From Gnetum montanum (lineage: Eukaryota > Streptophyta > Gnetopsida > Gnetales > Gnetaceae): a stretch of DNA of 64,000 nt. Location: assembly GCA_015680685.1 (NCBI GenBank), contig MNCI01016273.1:1666273-1730272 (forward strand). The letters run 5' to 3'. The notes beneath the pieces are model-generated. The model saw nothing but the letters and a program-made list of their open reading frames with translations, searched no databases and was not told where the DNA came from. The stretch's first letter is position 1, and the number at the start of each line of letters is the position of its first letter. Of the stretch, positions 37,320-49,100 are shown in pieces. Made by a program: the position numbers and the translations under genes.

Positions 37320-37860
37320 AAAGTCAATTTATACCTTACTGCTTTCCTTAATTAAAGATCTTATGTTATAATGTATGATTGTGCCCGAAAATTGTAATAA
37401 TGGGTCTTGTGACTTAGGTGGTTGTCATTTTAGTCTCCTAGTGTACCCAAGGTCATATGATTTTTGGCACAATTACTCTAAGTGTTAAAGTTAATTACCC
37501 TAACTAATGTCCTTTTGGTGATGATAAATTTCAAAAAATTTAAGCACTTTTCAACAGGTGTCTCTTCCCCATGACTAAACTGAACACTTCCAGGTTCAAA
37601 CGGAATTAAAATCGGAGTACCAATGAGCGAGATATGAGTGAAAAAGTGAGGGTCATACAATTGCAAGTCGCAGAGAAAATTTTCAACAACTCCCCCCGTC
37701 TGAATGGCAAAATGATGCTAAGTGTTGCGGTGGGGGTACCTATTTATAGGAAAATAGGACACGATATCGTGTACGATACATCACGTATGCAATATCACGT
37801 GGAATGCAATATCACATACGTGATATCTCATCCCTAGTGATGTGAGACACCAAGGAAATA
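37320..37860 (-). promoter_or_regulatory. LTR-like internal promoter segment before the D second ORF
   Basis: This stretch is absent from element A at the same place. On the minus strand it holds GATATC-type units (palindrome ACGATATCGT at 37761-37770, plus CACGTGATATTGCA-like units at 37781-37830), then CCTATAAATAGG (TATA at 37741-37748) and a GC-richer leader. The LTRs of D show the same layout (GATATC units then TATAAATA). It may be an internal promoter or a fragment of a related LTR. Evidence is sequence resemblance only. Confidence 0.5.
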
Positions 37861-38660
37861 CTGAATTTTGAATGATTTTCTTGAAATTAATGTTTTATAT
37901 TGAGGAAATTTGCAAGTATTAAGATGTTCTAGGGTAATATCATTGATTCGAGAGGCACTCTTAATGATAATGATATGAACTTTAGCAATAAAAATGTGGT
38001 GATTATGAAAAAAATGGAATGTAATGGTACAGTGGAACATTAAAATTTAGAGGGATAATAGTAGGGAAAGAAAATCAATTGAAAATTTAAGCTAAGGGTA
38101 AGAAATAGTGTGTGAGCTATGTAATAAGTGAAGATTACAAAATATTACACAAGTGGGTCCTCCCCAAAGTAGGTTCCAACCTATAATGCCCTTGTGTAAC
38201 CACACTTAAAGTGTCTATGGGCACTAGAAGGGTTAAATGTAATCCACACTAACTCCACAAAACACACATATGTAAATATCACCGGAATGAGATGAAAATT
38301 CTATGCTACATGGGACATGAGCTAAAATTACATGAACAATGAGATGAGATGAACTATAGAAAGGGATTATAGAGATTGGGACATGAGGTAACTGACCTAG
38401 GGCACAATGAATCCTATGTGTAAAGCATGATTAAGGTGTCATTACCCAATCATTCCAAGATCAGGACCAAGTCCATCCTTCTAAACAGTGACATCACATT
38501 CTTTCATCCCATGATGAGCAACTATGAGAGTACCAAAAGAACAAGGTGTATGATCACTTGGCGTTTTATGGAAGGGAGGAGTGACTTTTGTTTTATGGCA
38601 CTTTGTTTTTTCTTTTTCTTTTCTTTTTTCTTTTTCACTTTACTGAATCTAGAGAAGCCG

Positions 38661-38699
38661 CCAACCTTCAGGCATGGGTGCATGTCTTTCTAGTGGGAC
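38661..38699 (-). repeat. Conserved inter-ORF motif in element D
   Basis: The minus strand reads CCCACTAGAAAGACATGCAC + CCATGCCTGAAGGTTGGCGG, nearly identical to 36-75 and 61241-61275. Confidence 0.8.
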
Positions 38700-39221
38700 C
38701 CCCTAGAATAGTGTTTGGTTTTTGAGTGCCCTTTTGATTACTCTTACTCCCATTTTTTATTAGATCTACAAGGATCTTAGTGCAACCACATTGCATGATA
38801 ACTCCCACAGAGGTCACCAAAGAGAATCCGCAAGTCCCCTTAATGTCACACCCTATTCATTCCTTCTTGGTCCATCCTTCTTCATTCTGGGTACAATGAA
38901 CACAAAATTAATTTTAAGTTTTAAAAACGTCAAGAATATCACTATACCCCTGAACAGAACCTCTTTATTTGTAGAGTGAATGAGTGGGTGTAATGGGCTC
39001 ACTATTCCAAATAATTGATCACTCAAGAATTAATAACATAGAACACACCTCAACCAACAATCCACATGAGTTTTTTATTCGCAGATGAGATTACTTACAA
39101 AAACGTAAAAAGACAAAAACACAAAAAGATAAAAAGATAAAAAAAAAGTCAAAAAATGAAAAACTAGAAAAAAAAAGTTGTAAAATTAAAGAAAATGAAA
39201 AATATTTATTAATCTTGTTTG
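38700..39221 (-). other. Spacer between gag and motif in element D (pol missing)
   Basis: Only about 520 bp separate the gag end from the conserved motif. It contains T-rich/A-rich runs (39090-39200) and a part also present in C at 60740-61240 (for example the GTGTGACATTAAGGGGA-like and CTTGTAGATCTAA blocks). No pol domain is present. Confidence 0.7.
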
Positions 39222-41217
39222 TTATTTAGAATGGGGATATCCCCCATAACTAAACAGTTGAGCATGGAAAGGATTAATAAATGAAAGATGAGGATCCTTG
39301 CATGTTGGAAATATTGGAACTGGTTCATACTTACCCCATTGGGGTTCACACAATTGATTATAGTAAGAATAGTGGGGCACTTTATGCGATGCAATTCCTG
39401 GATAATGAGTTGACCCACTATGATGTTTGGGACCGTTAGATAGTATGCAAGGATTGGGTTGTCGCTCTCCATGTCTGTGTTCATTGGGCCGTATGATTGT
39501 TGGAGTGTTAGTTGGTGGCCTGGATGAAGTAACATGAGGCGTTGGATTTGAAGGTAAGGGTGCACCACAGTGTGGGACTTGTGCTGGGTTGGAAGGTGTC
39601 GTGGCCTTGAAATTGTGTTTTCCCTTCTTACGGCCATGTTTAAAGAAATGACGCTTTTGATGTTGAGGAGGCTTTTCACTACTGTTTGTAGCAGTAGCAA
39701 AAGTGTTGTTCATGGGTTGTTACGGTGGTGCAGGCACCTTAGGAACAATTGGTGGCACTGTGGAAGGAGGGAAAGGATGAGAATGTTGAAAGTTAGGAGG
39801 AATATAAGGTGCACAAGATGGTGGTTGTGTTGGAGGCATGGGTTGATAATATTGTGGAGAATAGTAATGTGGTGAGATAGAGTATGTTGGCCCAGTTGTA
39901 GAAACAAGATGTGGAACATGATAAGAATTTAGACTCAAAAAATATGAAGGGTGTCTCCAGTCCAAGGGTGGTCTCCCCCATGACTGGGATTGTTGCCACT
40001 GTGATCGAACACAGTATCTTTGTATGAACTCTAGATGTAACGTATTTCCCCAATGTGCATATAGATGTAACAATATTGGGCATTGGCCCTTGGGGTGATC
40101 ATACAAGCATATGCTGCATTCATACGTATGATTGGCAGTTGAGCTCTTATTTTCTTTATCCCTTCCTTTTGATTGTCTACTATTTCTTCCTACTTCTTGG
40201 GTTGTCAAAACTCTATCTCCAATGATGTTGGTATATTCTCCACACTTTTGATTCATCCATTCCAACATTTTATTGATCTTTGCCTCAGCTTCTTCTAATG
40301 TTTTTTGTATTGACAAAGATGATGTTTCCACCTTGAGATTGGTTGATTTCTCCTTTTTATGATCATGGACCCTTGTTAAGTTGAATTCTAAGTCCCGTTG
40401 ATGTTTTTCAACACTCTCCCATTGAGCGATTTCTCCTTCTTCTTTTGCTACCCTCTTAATAAGCTCTTGAACTTGATGGGTTCGTAATTCATATAGTTGA
40501 CCTTGGGCATATGTTCCTAAGGTCTCTCTGGTTGCATTACGTAGCCCATCAATGATATGGTAAATTAGCCTTTCCTCAGAAAACCCATGGCCTAGATAGT
40601 TGTTTAACAGTGCATAATATCTTTCTAAGGCCGTGTCCAAGGGTTCATGTTGTGCTTGTTTCCATCCTTGGATTTGTTTCCTCAAGGCTGAGACTCTTGC
40701 ATAGGTTTGATATTTTTTGTTAAAGACTTCTACCATTGTTGACCAGCGTCGTATTGAATTTGGTTTTAACAATCTATACCATACTTTTGCTTGGTCAATG
40801 AGTGTCATAGGAAAGAGCTTAAGTTTTTGCCACCTGTTATCAATGTTATTCCATGTGCAGGCATTGTAGAAGGCTAGTAAATGTTGATGCAGATCTAAGT
40901 CATAGGCTCCTGAAAAATTAGGAAAGTTGTTTAAATCGAGCCTGGGTAGACGACTCTCTTTACGATGCCTACATGAGATTCGAACAGCCTCTTGTATTTG
41001 CGTTAAGCTTGTAGTGGCCAATAGGGGTTCATAATCATAGGGTAAGTTAGGCTTTCATGTGTTGTGATGATGTTGTTTTCATTCATGGTTATAAGAAACT
41101 CCCACTTCAGGTTGTATACTCCAATCTTCATTTTCATATAGTTTGTTGGTTCTCCAATGAACTTCCTCACTAAGTGTGGCGTTATTATCATCTTGTACGA
41201 GAGGCATTGTTGTGTGT
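39222..41217 (-). pseudogene. Element D gag
   Basis: About 665 codons in one continuous minus-strand frame with only three in-frame stops: two TGA between 41217 and 41021, and one TAA at 39720-39722. Each is one C-to-T (or complementary) change from Arg CGA or Gln CAA. Gag core: LPRLDLNNFPNFSGAY, then NNIDNRWQKLKLFPMTLIDQ, then AKVWYRLL and YYALLNNYLGHGFSEERLIY. A zinc knuckle CSICLYDHPKGQC (40080-40118) has the C-x2-C-x3-H-x4-C spacing of Athila Gag. The tail is Pro/His/Tyr-rich. It would form the particle shell. It is the best preserved coding region of the Athila-like family here. Confidence 0.85.
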
Positions 41218-41318
41218 GAATTTATGTGACTTTTTATAATTACTCCTTTTTAAGAGTTATATCATTAAGTTCTTTACAGCAACCTTGTATGATATAACTA
41301 ATCTAGATAACTAGCATC

Positions 41319-41338
41319 GTCCCCAGCAATGGTGCCTA
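41319..41338 (-). promoter_or_regulatory. Primer-binding site of element D (tRNA-Asp type)
   Basis: The minus strand reads TAGGCACCATTGCTGGGGAC right after the LTR. It matches the complement of the tRNA-Asp 3' end at 16 of 20 positions; three of the four changes are C/G to T/A transitions. Confidence 0.8.
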
Positions 41339-42132
41339 TGATGAGTGGCGAGATACCCCTACACTCAACCATACAAATATAAGCGTTCTCACGTGCAATC
41401 CGGTCGAACTCTATGGATGGACTAGTTGTGTCACCTAGATAGTTATCCTTAGGTCACAGTTCACTGTCTTCCTGCTTGAACTAGTATTAGCTTTGTCACA
41501 TATGGTTTAGTCCAGAGTGAGGTGTATGATGTGGTTCCTAATCTAATGCTACTCCTGAAGGCAGTGGAAAATAATATTAACTATGCTAAGCTAGGAGGAA
41601 AAGAGTAAGAGAATCTAATCTAGCCTAAGTGTGATGAGTAGCCGATTCCTTGATCATCCGTACACATCTTGAACTTCGTGCACGACTACCACTAGGATTA
41701 CCAAGCCCAAATCCTAGGTACGCCACTAGGATACTAAGTAGTCACACTTAAATGCTCGTAATCAAGTCGTACTCATTCCGCGTTACTAGGAGATAAGGGT
41801 AAGAGAGACTAATTATGAAAGCAATAAATAACAATTGAATAAATAAATAATAAAGTAAATGCTACAATGATGAAGTAATCTCGATCTTTATTGCCGGTCG
41901 TATGCGTGTCCAAGTATGCCGCACTCGAATAAAGGATGTTGTACAATGACATTCACCACACTGTGGGTAGACACAGGAAAAATAATCTATCTCTGGAGGG
42001 ATAAAACTGCCAAATCTTCGCTACTTCTATTCTAGGATTATTTATAGATATTGCGGCGGACTGCGATATCGCAAGGGAAGACGCAATATCACGTATGCGA
42101 TATCGTAACGGACATGATATCACATCCCATCA
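41339..42132 (-). repeat. 5' LTR of element D
   Basis: 794 bp. Plus strand TGATGAGTGGCG to CATCCCATCA. Minus-strand TATAAATA at 42039-42046, preceded by GATATC-type units (42065-42122). Aligns with 33529-34343. Confidence 0.9.
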
Positions 42133-43445
42133 AGTTCAAATATTATATTTAGAGGTATAAATGTAGTCATTCTTTCTCTAATACTTCTAAGTTTGTATCT
42201 AGACTCTTCATTGTTATTGAAATCATCATTAGATGAGTATCCAGATTCTGAGCCTTTAGATGTTTCACTCCTAAAAGATCTTTTTAGGTAATGTATAGGT
42301 GGGTGCATAGCTTTCTTATACTGCTTTTTAAATTCTATTAAGTTTGAATTGGCCAAGGCTTCAATTACTTTAGTATCCTCAAGTTTAATTTGGATATCTA
42401 ATTTTCTAGCTTGTCTAAATTTCCTATATTTCTTAATTTTCATTTTTGACATAGCCTTTTCTAACTTGATATATTTGTTGAGAATCTCTTTTAAAAGACT
42501 ATATTTATCAAGATTTTTACTTTATAATTCTATGAAACCATTGATTGAAGGTAATGTCCTAGGTTAAGTTAAATTTTGAAAAGGAAATATTCCTTTTTGA
42601 GGCTCTTTCATAGAAGGATGTATGTTATTTGGGATTAAATTCAATTGGCTTTCTAATTCTATAGCTTCATTGTAAAGGTCTACTAAAGTATTAACATTTT
42701 GAGTTCTATGTAACCAAATTGAGATTCTTGGATCTATATTATTTAAATAAGTATCCCCTAAAACATCATTGCTTGGTTGAAATTGATTTTGAAATAAGCC
42801 ACATACTCTTTGGAACTTAATGTTGAATTCTCTAAATAATTTTTTATTTTCTTATTTTATTTAAACTAACCCACTATATAGCTAATGTTTCTTAATTTGA
42901 TTACCAAATTGGGTTATGAATAAGTCTTTCATATCATCCCAACTAGTAACACTATTATATAGCAGGTTTGAATACCAAACTTGAGTAATGTCTTTAAGGT
43001 TACCTATGAATAGTTAACATACTTGATCCTAATGTTGGATATTTATATGAACAAAAGCTAGCTCAAATAGGTGTAAATATTCCTTTGCTAAATAACCTTT
43101 ACCAAGGCTATATGATTTTGGTAGATATTTGTAAGCTACTTTTGGGATATCATGATAAACATTAAACATCAAAGGTGTAGGTAGTTGAAATGGGTTAACA
43201 AGACTTGGATTTATCATTATTTGTAAGCTATAATTTCTACTAGATGATCCTAAATTTAACTTATCTTTTCTGTTAACAGATAAATCCTTAATTAAAGGTG
43301 AAACCCTAGTATGTTGTGTCTTTATTTCAATACTTAATTTTCTAATTATAGTCTCAAATTCCTCAGCTAATGAAATTATGGACTTAAGTTTAAATATTCT
43401 CATAAGGCTTTTAAAATCATCTCATTTATTTGAGGAATCACTCAT
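42133..43445 (-). pseudogene. Element H gag, right of element D
   Basis: An ATG at 43445 reads MSDSSNK, then an in-frame TGA, then DDFKSLMRIFKLKSIISLAE. Further blocks are SYSLGKGYLAKEYLHLFELA (about 43040-43110), SNDVLGDTYLNNIDPRISIW and NVNTLVDLYNEAIELESQLN (about 42620-42780). A charged C-terminal part (42133-42452) contains SRSE and SSNDDFNNNEE-type stretches. The order and the terminal acidic/basic regions fit a gypsy Gag upstream of the protease at 33.1 kb. No zinc knuckle was seen; it could have lain at the D insertion. Element D cuts it. Confidence 0.6.
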
Positions 43446-45215
43446 GAGCTAAAATAGCTAATCTAGTTTACTTATAACTAATTTCAAGCTAATATATCCT
43501 AATAAATTTTAATATGTTTTAACAAAAAGAGGCTCTCCTTATAGCACCAACTAGACTATTGGAGGAGTACAAGAAAATGTGACCCCACTCCCAACAAGGA
43601 AATAATTCTAACAAATGTTTTTTAGGTCATTTGTAGTCTCTAGTACCACTAAGGCATGGATATCCCCAAATAGCCTCTACTGGTTTCTAGTGAGCTAAAC
43701 ATGACTAAGCATGTTTAACAATAAAGATCTATCTACGAAATAGAAAAATATATCAAAGAAATTATTATCTTATAGGTAGGTGATGCCTATCCCTCCTAGC
43801 TATCTCTTAACATAATTATAGAAATTGAATAGCTCTTTGTTAATCCTAGCTTTAAATCTTGCACAACATAAATATATAGTGAATAAACAGTTTAATAGGA
43901 AACATCAGTCTTAAATTTTGAGCTATTTATTAGCTAACTTCCCAATGCTAAACCACAAATATTTCACTAAACATAGTAGGAAACTAAGGTAGAGAAATTA
44001 TTTGATAAGCTCAAAGTTATATAAAGAGGACAATATTCCTATGTTAAGCTAATTTAGAACTAATACTTATCAAATCTATCCCATTCAACTAGAATAAAAA
44101 AATGAGTAAAATATCCACTAATAGAGAAAAAAACCTATACCAAAACTAGTAATCCATTCATTTGTAATTATGCAATATTTAAGCTAGATAAGATAGGAAG
44201 AGATATTCAACTAGGAATACTAGCTAAGAGATGAAAGCTAAAAGAGATGGATAAAACCTATTTTAAATGTCATTATATGAAATAGTATTTACAATTTTTC
44301 TTGTTAGTTCTAGTCTTTAGAAGCTCCTCCTTTAAAAATCAATCCCTTTTTCTTCCCCTGCTCTTGCCTTTATATACTAGCCACTGGAAATTACAATAGT
44401 TACAAAATTAAGGAGCAATATGCCTCATTTTATCTTTGTATAACTGCAAGACATTGGATAGTTGTTTGGTTCCTTGGTAAATTTTCCTCATTTTCGGAAT
44501 CTAGAGCCCTTAAATTAATAGTTGTTAAGATAACCTTTCATGATTAAGAAGAAACTTAATAACTTGATTCACTAATTCTTAAATAGTATCATTAAGCTTC
44601 TTTAAGGATTTCTTCAGTGCTTGTTTCTTCCAAAGCTAATTCAGTTGAGAAATTTGTTATTTCTGTTAAAGTGGCTAGTGTGCTAGCTTAAACATGTTTC
44701 AATTCAAGCTTTTCCTTGGTGACTTCATTCATGATACTAGTAACTATGATCTTCATATTTAAGTAACCATGTTTGAACCAAGGTAATAGTTTTATTTTAG
44801 CTCTAACTAAATAAAATGATTCCAACATCTTTTTGTACATCTTCTACATAAGACTTATTTTTCTGAAGTCTTTAATTTGAGCTTAAATGATAGCTTTGTG
44901 CTACTCTTAGCTCTGTTTCAGTTCTTGGCTTTGTTCATCTATGGCTCTATGATTTGAAATCTTCCCTTTTTCTTTACATTAGTTTTAGATAGGTTGTTTG
45001 ACTCAAGTCTTGTCACATGTCATGAGCATTGTTTTCTTTGAGCTACTTCATTAAAGGCCTATCCTCACATTAGCTTCTAGAATCATTTTTGAGCTTGTTC
45101 ATAGAGCTCCTTTTTGGTTCTACAAATTCATTCTATAGAAGAGCTAATGTGGAAGACTATTCATAGAGCCTCTTCATAGAACCATTTTTTGGTTCTATAA
45201 GTCATATTGTATTTT
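43446..45215 (-). other. 5' untranslated region of element H
   Basis: AT-rich leader between gag and the 5' LTR. No PBS could be recognised. The part at 45040-45215 holds two more units of the AGAACC/GGTTCT repeat that fills the LTR, so the LTR boundary may lie further left. Confidence 0.5.
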
Positions 45216-47475
45216 TTAGCTTTGTAGTATGCTAAGCTACATTAAAATATAATGTGCATGTGAGTAAATTAAGCTTTGAATCCTTGGTGGATTCGAGGTG
45301 AGCTTTTATCTTAACATGTCTTGTAGAACCAATTTGATCTTACATTGTAGAAACCATTTTAACCTCTCCAAGAAATCTTCTTTTCTCAAAGTTAACATGG
45401 TAAAACCATTTAGAAGCTTATTCATAGAATCATTTTCAAGTTCTGTGAACTCATTCTTCTTAAACTCTGACATGGTAGATGAGGCTTTTTAATTCTTATA
45501 AACATGAGAATATTTATCTAAATGGTGACATGATGAGGTAGATTCACTGAGTTGATGTGGCTCATAAAACTAGTTTAAGCTTATTCATAGAAATGAAATT
45601 AGCTTCTATATAGCCACTGTATGAAGAAGCTAACATGGTAAGGTATGTTTTTGTACTAGCTCATAGAACCATTTCGTAGAGCTATTTTTTGGGTTCTATA
45701 AGCTTCCTCTACAAACTAACATGGTAGATCCATCCATTTCTACACTCACCTATAAAATCAAATTTTAGCTCTATGAATTATGCTTTATCTACAAAGCTAA
45801 TGTGGCTTGACAATGATGTGGCTTGCAAAACTATTTTGTGTCTTTCATTATAGAGTTGGATTTTGGTTCTATAAATTAGGGCTAACAACTTATTTGGAAG
45901 AGTCAAAAAGTATATTTTCAATAAAGCTATTTTAAATCCTATGAATCTTCTTATCTAAATGGAGCTAACTTGGAAAAGTTAATTTTAAGAATCCTTATAG
46001 AACCATTTTGTAGAACCTCTTTTTGGTTCTACAAAATTGATCTTCTTAGCAGCTGATGTGGCAAGATACCTCAAGAATCCATTTTAAATATGACATTTCT
46101 AGCTCTTCAAAATTTTGACCTTTGAATGTTGACATGGTAGAGTTGAAAAGTAAGCCTATTGTAAAGCCAAATTTTGGTTCTACTAATTTGTTCTACAAAA
46201 ACGCTTCCATGGCATGTAGAACCAATTTTACATCTATTCATAGAGCTAAATTTTAACTTCATGAACTAGTTCTATGAGCTGACAAAAAAGTGAGGGCTAA
46301 ATGTATTTTAGCTTTTGACATGCCCTTTCTAATATAATTAAGCTACTGATAGAACCATTTTGTAGAGACACTTTTCAATTTTATGAACTCAAAAGTACAT
46401 AAATGTTCAAATGGCAAAGCCAATAAAAGCTTTTTTATAGGGCTAAGTTTTAGCTTTATAAATTGGTTCTACGACTAACATGGTAGAACCATTTTTGCAC
46501 TTGCTCAGAACCCAATTTAAGCTCTACAAGTAACACTTTTTTTCAAGAGCTGATATGGTAGAGCTTTTTTGTAGAACTATTTTTTAAATCTAAAAATTAG
46601 TATCACACAATGCGGTGGTGTGAAGAAATGGAAGTTGAACTTGTTTGTAGAGTGAAATTTTGGTTCTACTAATGAAATTTTTTTCTCTAGAGTTGACATG
46701 GAAGAGCTACAAAGTATGCTTTTTTGTTGAATTATTTTTTTACTCTACCAATCTTTTAGTCTAAATGAAAGTTGACTTGGCAAAATTGCTTATGCATTTA
46801 TTTCCAAAAAAAAATTCTATTCTATGAGCAACATTTTTATTCAAGCTTCTTTCCTCAATGATGATTTGACTCATAGAACCATTTTGTAGTACTTCTTTTT
46901 GGTTCTATGAATCCATGTCTTATAGAAGTATGATGATTTCAGAGCTTATTTTTACTTTGGAGCTAATTTTGATGGAATCACTAATTCTTTAAAACATGCT
47001 ACTCCTTTGGAGCTTACATGTTAGATTAGAATATTGTGAAGTTGATTCAACTAGAGCTTTCTTGTATAACTACTTTTTGATTCTATGAGCCTCCCTTACA
47101 AGTTGACATGGCAATCATAGGTAGTGAATTTCCCCTTTTAAAATTAATTAGATTTAGAAAAATTTTTGAGATCCTTTGCAAAGCTAATCTTTGGTTTTAC
47201 TTATTCAAAAAGAGTTAAGTTAGCCTTGAAGTAAGCCCCTTTTTTGCTGAAATGATAAAGCTTTTTTACATTCAACCATTTGTTCTTATGCTAGTCTAAA
47301 CTTAAGATGAGAATGATCTCCAAGCTTTAGAAATCAATTTTCAAGGTCTCTAATATAAAAAGCATTAACTTAAGACAAACTCACATAAGCTCTATTCCTA
47401 ATAATTATTTGGATCTTCTACGTGATGTTGAATTATAAACTAAAACTCTAGCTTCATGAATTGTCTAAAATTCTA
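45216..47475 (-). repeat. 5' LTR of element H (repeat-built)
   Basis: Aligns with 25047-27286 over its whole length (for example TGTGAGTAAATTAAGCTT near its left end). Built of the same degenerate units with TAGAACC/GGTTCTA pairs. By eye it is strongly diverged from its partner, consistent with an old insertion. Confidence 0.75.
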
Positions 47476-49100
47476 TGAGTGAAACACCTCAAAAATTCAT
47501 GTGACCAACATAAAAGGCCTTACAGCTAGATTTATCATTGTAATTTGTTAGAAATTCAAACGTAGAAATGATTACCTTGTTTTTCTATCAAAAATCCTAT
47601 CTTGTGGTCTTGTTTCAGCAAAATTGTAGACAATTATAATATGTAAAAATGAAGTTTACTACACAAACACTATAAAATTTGTTTATGCTGGCGTGGAAGA
47701 AAAAATTGTTGAAAATGATGCAAAACTGGGGTTTTGCACCATACGCTGAACAACTATGTTTTTGTTCCACATGCTGTGATAGAGTATGAGGCAGTGTGTA
47801 GAACAAGAATTTGCCCATACATTGTAGATTTGGATGTAAAAAGTCGTAGACGCTGATGGCCCATACATTGTTGATTTGTTTGCAAAACTTCACAAGCTAT
47901 GCCACATGTGGAGTAGCGGATGGGAGCAGGAAACCAATTAAAATTGCTCACTTGTTGTAGATAATGATAAAAAAAATAGTGCAGGAAATGTCCAACAATT
48001 TGGTAGAAATTAGCCAAAATTAAATTTGCGGAGAATTAGTGTGTGCGGCCTACTTAAGAAAAAATCATTAGCATTTGAAGAACTTTTGGCATTTTTGCAG
48101 TTCTTTGAAACTTGTAATTTTTGAACAAAAGAAAAACCAAGAGTCGAGTGCTATTTTCAAGAGCATATTTTGGAGCATCAAGACCTTGTTGTAGCGTACA
48201 TTAGCATATTTGAGAGAAGTGCAAGACACACGCTACTCACCCATAAGCTAGATTCGTTGCATCATTTTGCAAAATTTCCATTCAATAATTACAATTCCAC
48301 ATTTTATATTCTCTAAACCCTGTATTTGTTAAAAGTTAATACAAATTTTGTAGTATTCTACATACTTTCTTGCTATTCTTTGCAACTATATTTTGACATA
48401 GACTTTATTATTCACACATTCTTTTTGCATGTTCTACTTGCATTTCATATTAGTAATAGATCTCCTTAAGGTGCTCACAAATCCTTTTTGAGGCATGTGG
48501 ATCTATGGGTTAAACTATTCCGTATGGAGTTATTTGGTTTTTCAACATCAAATTTTTCCATTGTTACAGTTTCTAGCACTAGAAGGAGGGCCTCCACCTG
48601 ACTTCTTGGTCTTAAACCCATCTATAGATTTTTTGCCATTTAACATCCAAACCCCAACATGTAGAAAATAAGGCAAGTTGAGTGCAAGATAAAAATTTCC
48701 ATCACTATTGTTATGTTGTTAAGTTTAGAGTTTGCAATGCTACTCTTGTTTCATATGCTACTAGTAAAGTTTTACTTTTGTGTTTATAATTTATGATTGC
48801 AACTTGAGTTCCAATTATTTTTACATAAGTTACATAACCTATTTTCATTTTTCTGATCTAGATGGATATGTTAAAAAAAAATTTCATATGCTGTGGAGCT
48901 TCCACAAGCTACTTTTACAAGCTATGAAGTATAAGTTCTACATACTATGGAGCTTTCATAAGCTATGAAGTTTCATATGCTGAGAAAATTGTAGCATGCC
49001 TAAAACACTAATAAATTAAACAATATAAAAATTAATTAAACTAAATTAATAAAAACCTCTACCATACTTAACTATTTATTTGGTCTAATAATTTTTATGC
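47476..49100. other. Unassigned interval, possibly LTR and leader of another element
   Basis: No protein recognised. Two near-direct repeats of CCCATACATTGTWGATTTG lie at 47814 and 47861. A cluster of ATGCTRTGGAGCTTYC/CATAAGCTATGAAGT units lies at 48885-48980. These are LTR-like features, but no partner LTR or PBS was found. Confidence 0.4.

Larger units (their letters stand above)
33529..42132 (-). mobile_element. Element D: pol-less Athila-like retrotransposon nested in H
   Basis: A complete structure on the minus strand: 5' LTR (41339-42132), tRNA-Asp-type PBS (41319-41338), gag (41217-39222), T/A-rich spacer, conserved motif (38699-38661), untranslated stretch with an internal TATA element, second ORF (37279-34506), purine tract (34352-34344), 3' LTR (33529-34343). 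Flanks are GGTTC (33524-33528) and AGTTC (42133-42137), a 5-bp TSD with one change. No protease, RT or integrase lies between gag and the second ORF; the layout is shared with element C. It interrupts the gag region of H. Confidence 0.9.
25047..47475 (-). mobile_element. Element H: large Ty3/gypsy retrotransposon, host of nested insertions
   Basis: Two long similar sequences, 25047-27286 and 45216-47475, lie in direct orientation and act as LTRs. Between them, read on the minus strand: gag (43445 down to 42133), [element D], the end of gag (33528 downward), protease (about 33165), an RNase H-like domain (32710-32240), [LTR-like insertion], RT (about 30850), RNase H (30222-29890) and integrase (to about 28600). 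Without the insertions it would be about 13 kb. TSD and exact ends were not found. Broken in every gene. Confidence 0.75.

Noticed and set aside
39570-39875. 101-codon plus-strand ORF rich in Trp/Arg
   Set aside because: Shadow of the D gag tail on the opposite strand.
25047-47475. Endogenous pararetrovirus origin for element H
   Set aside because: RT and protease alone could suggest it, but an integrase with a late-core block, paired LTRs and gypsy gene order point to Ty3/gypsy. No movement-protein region was seen.
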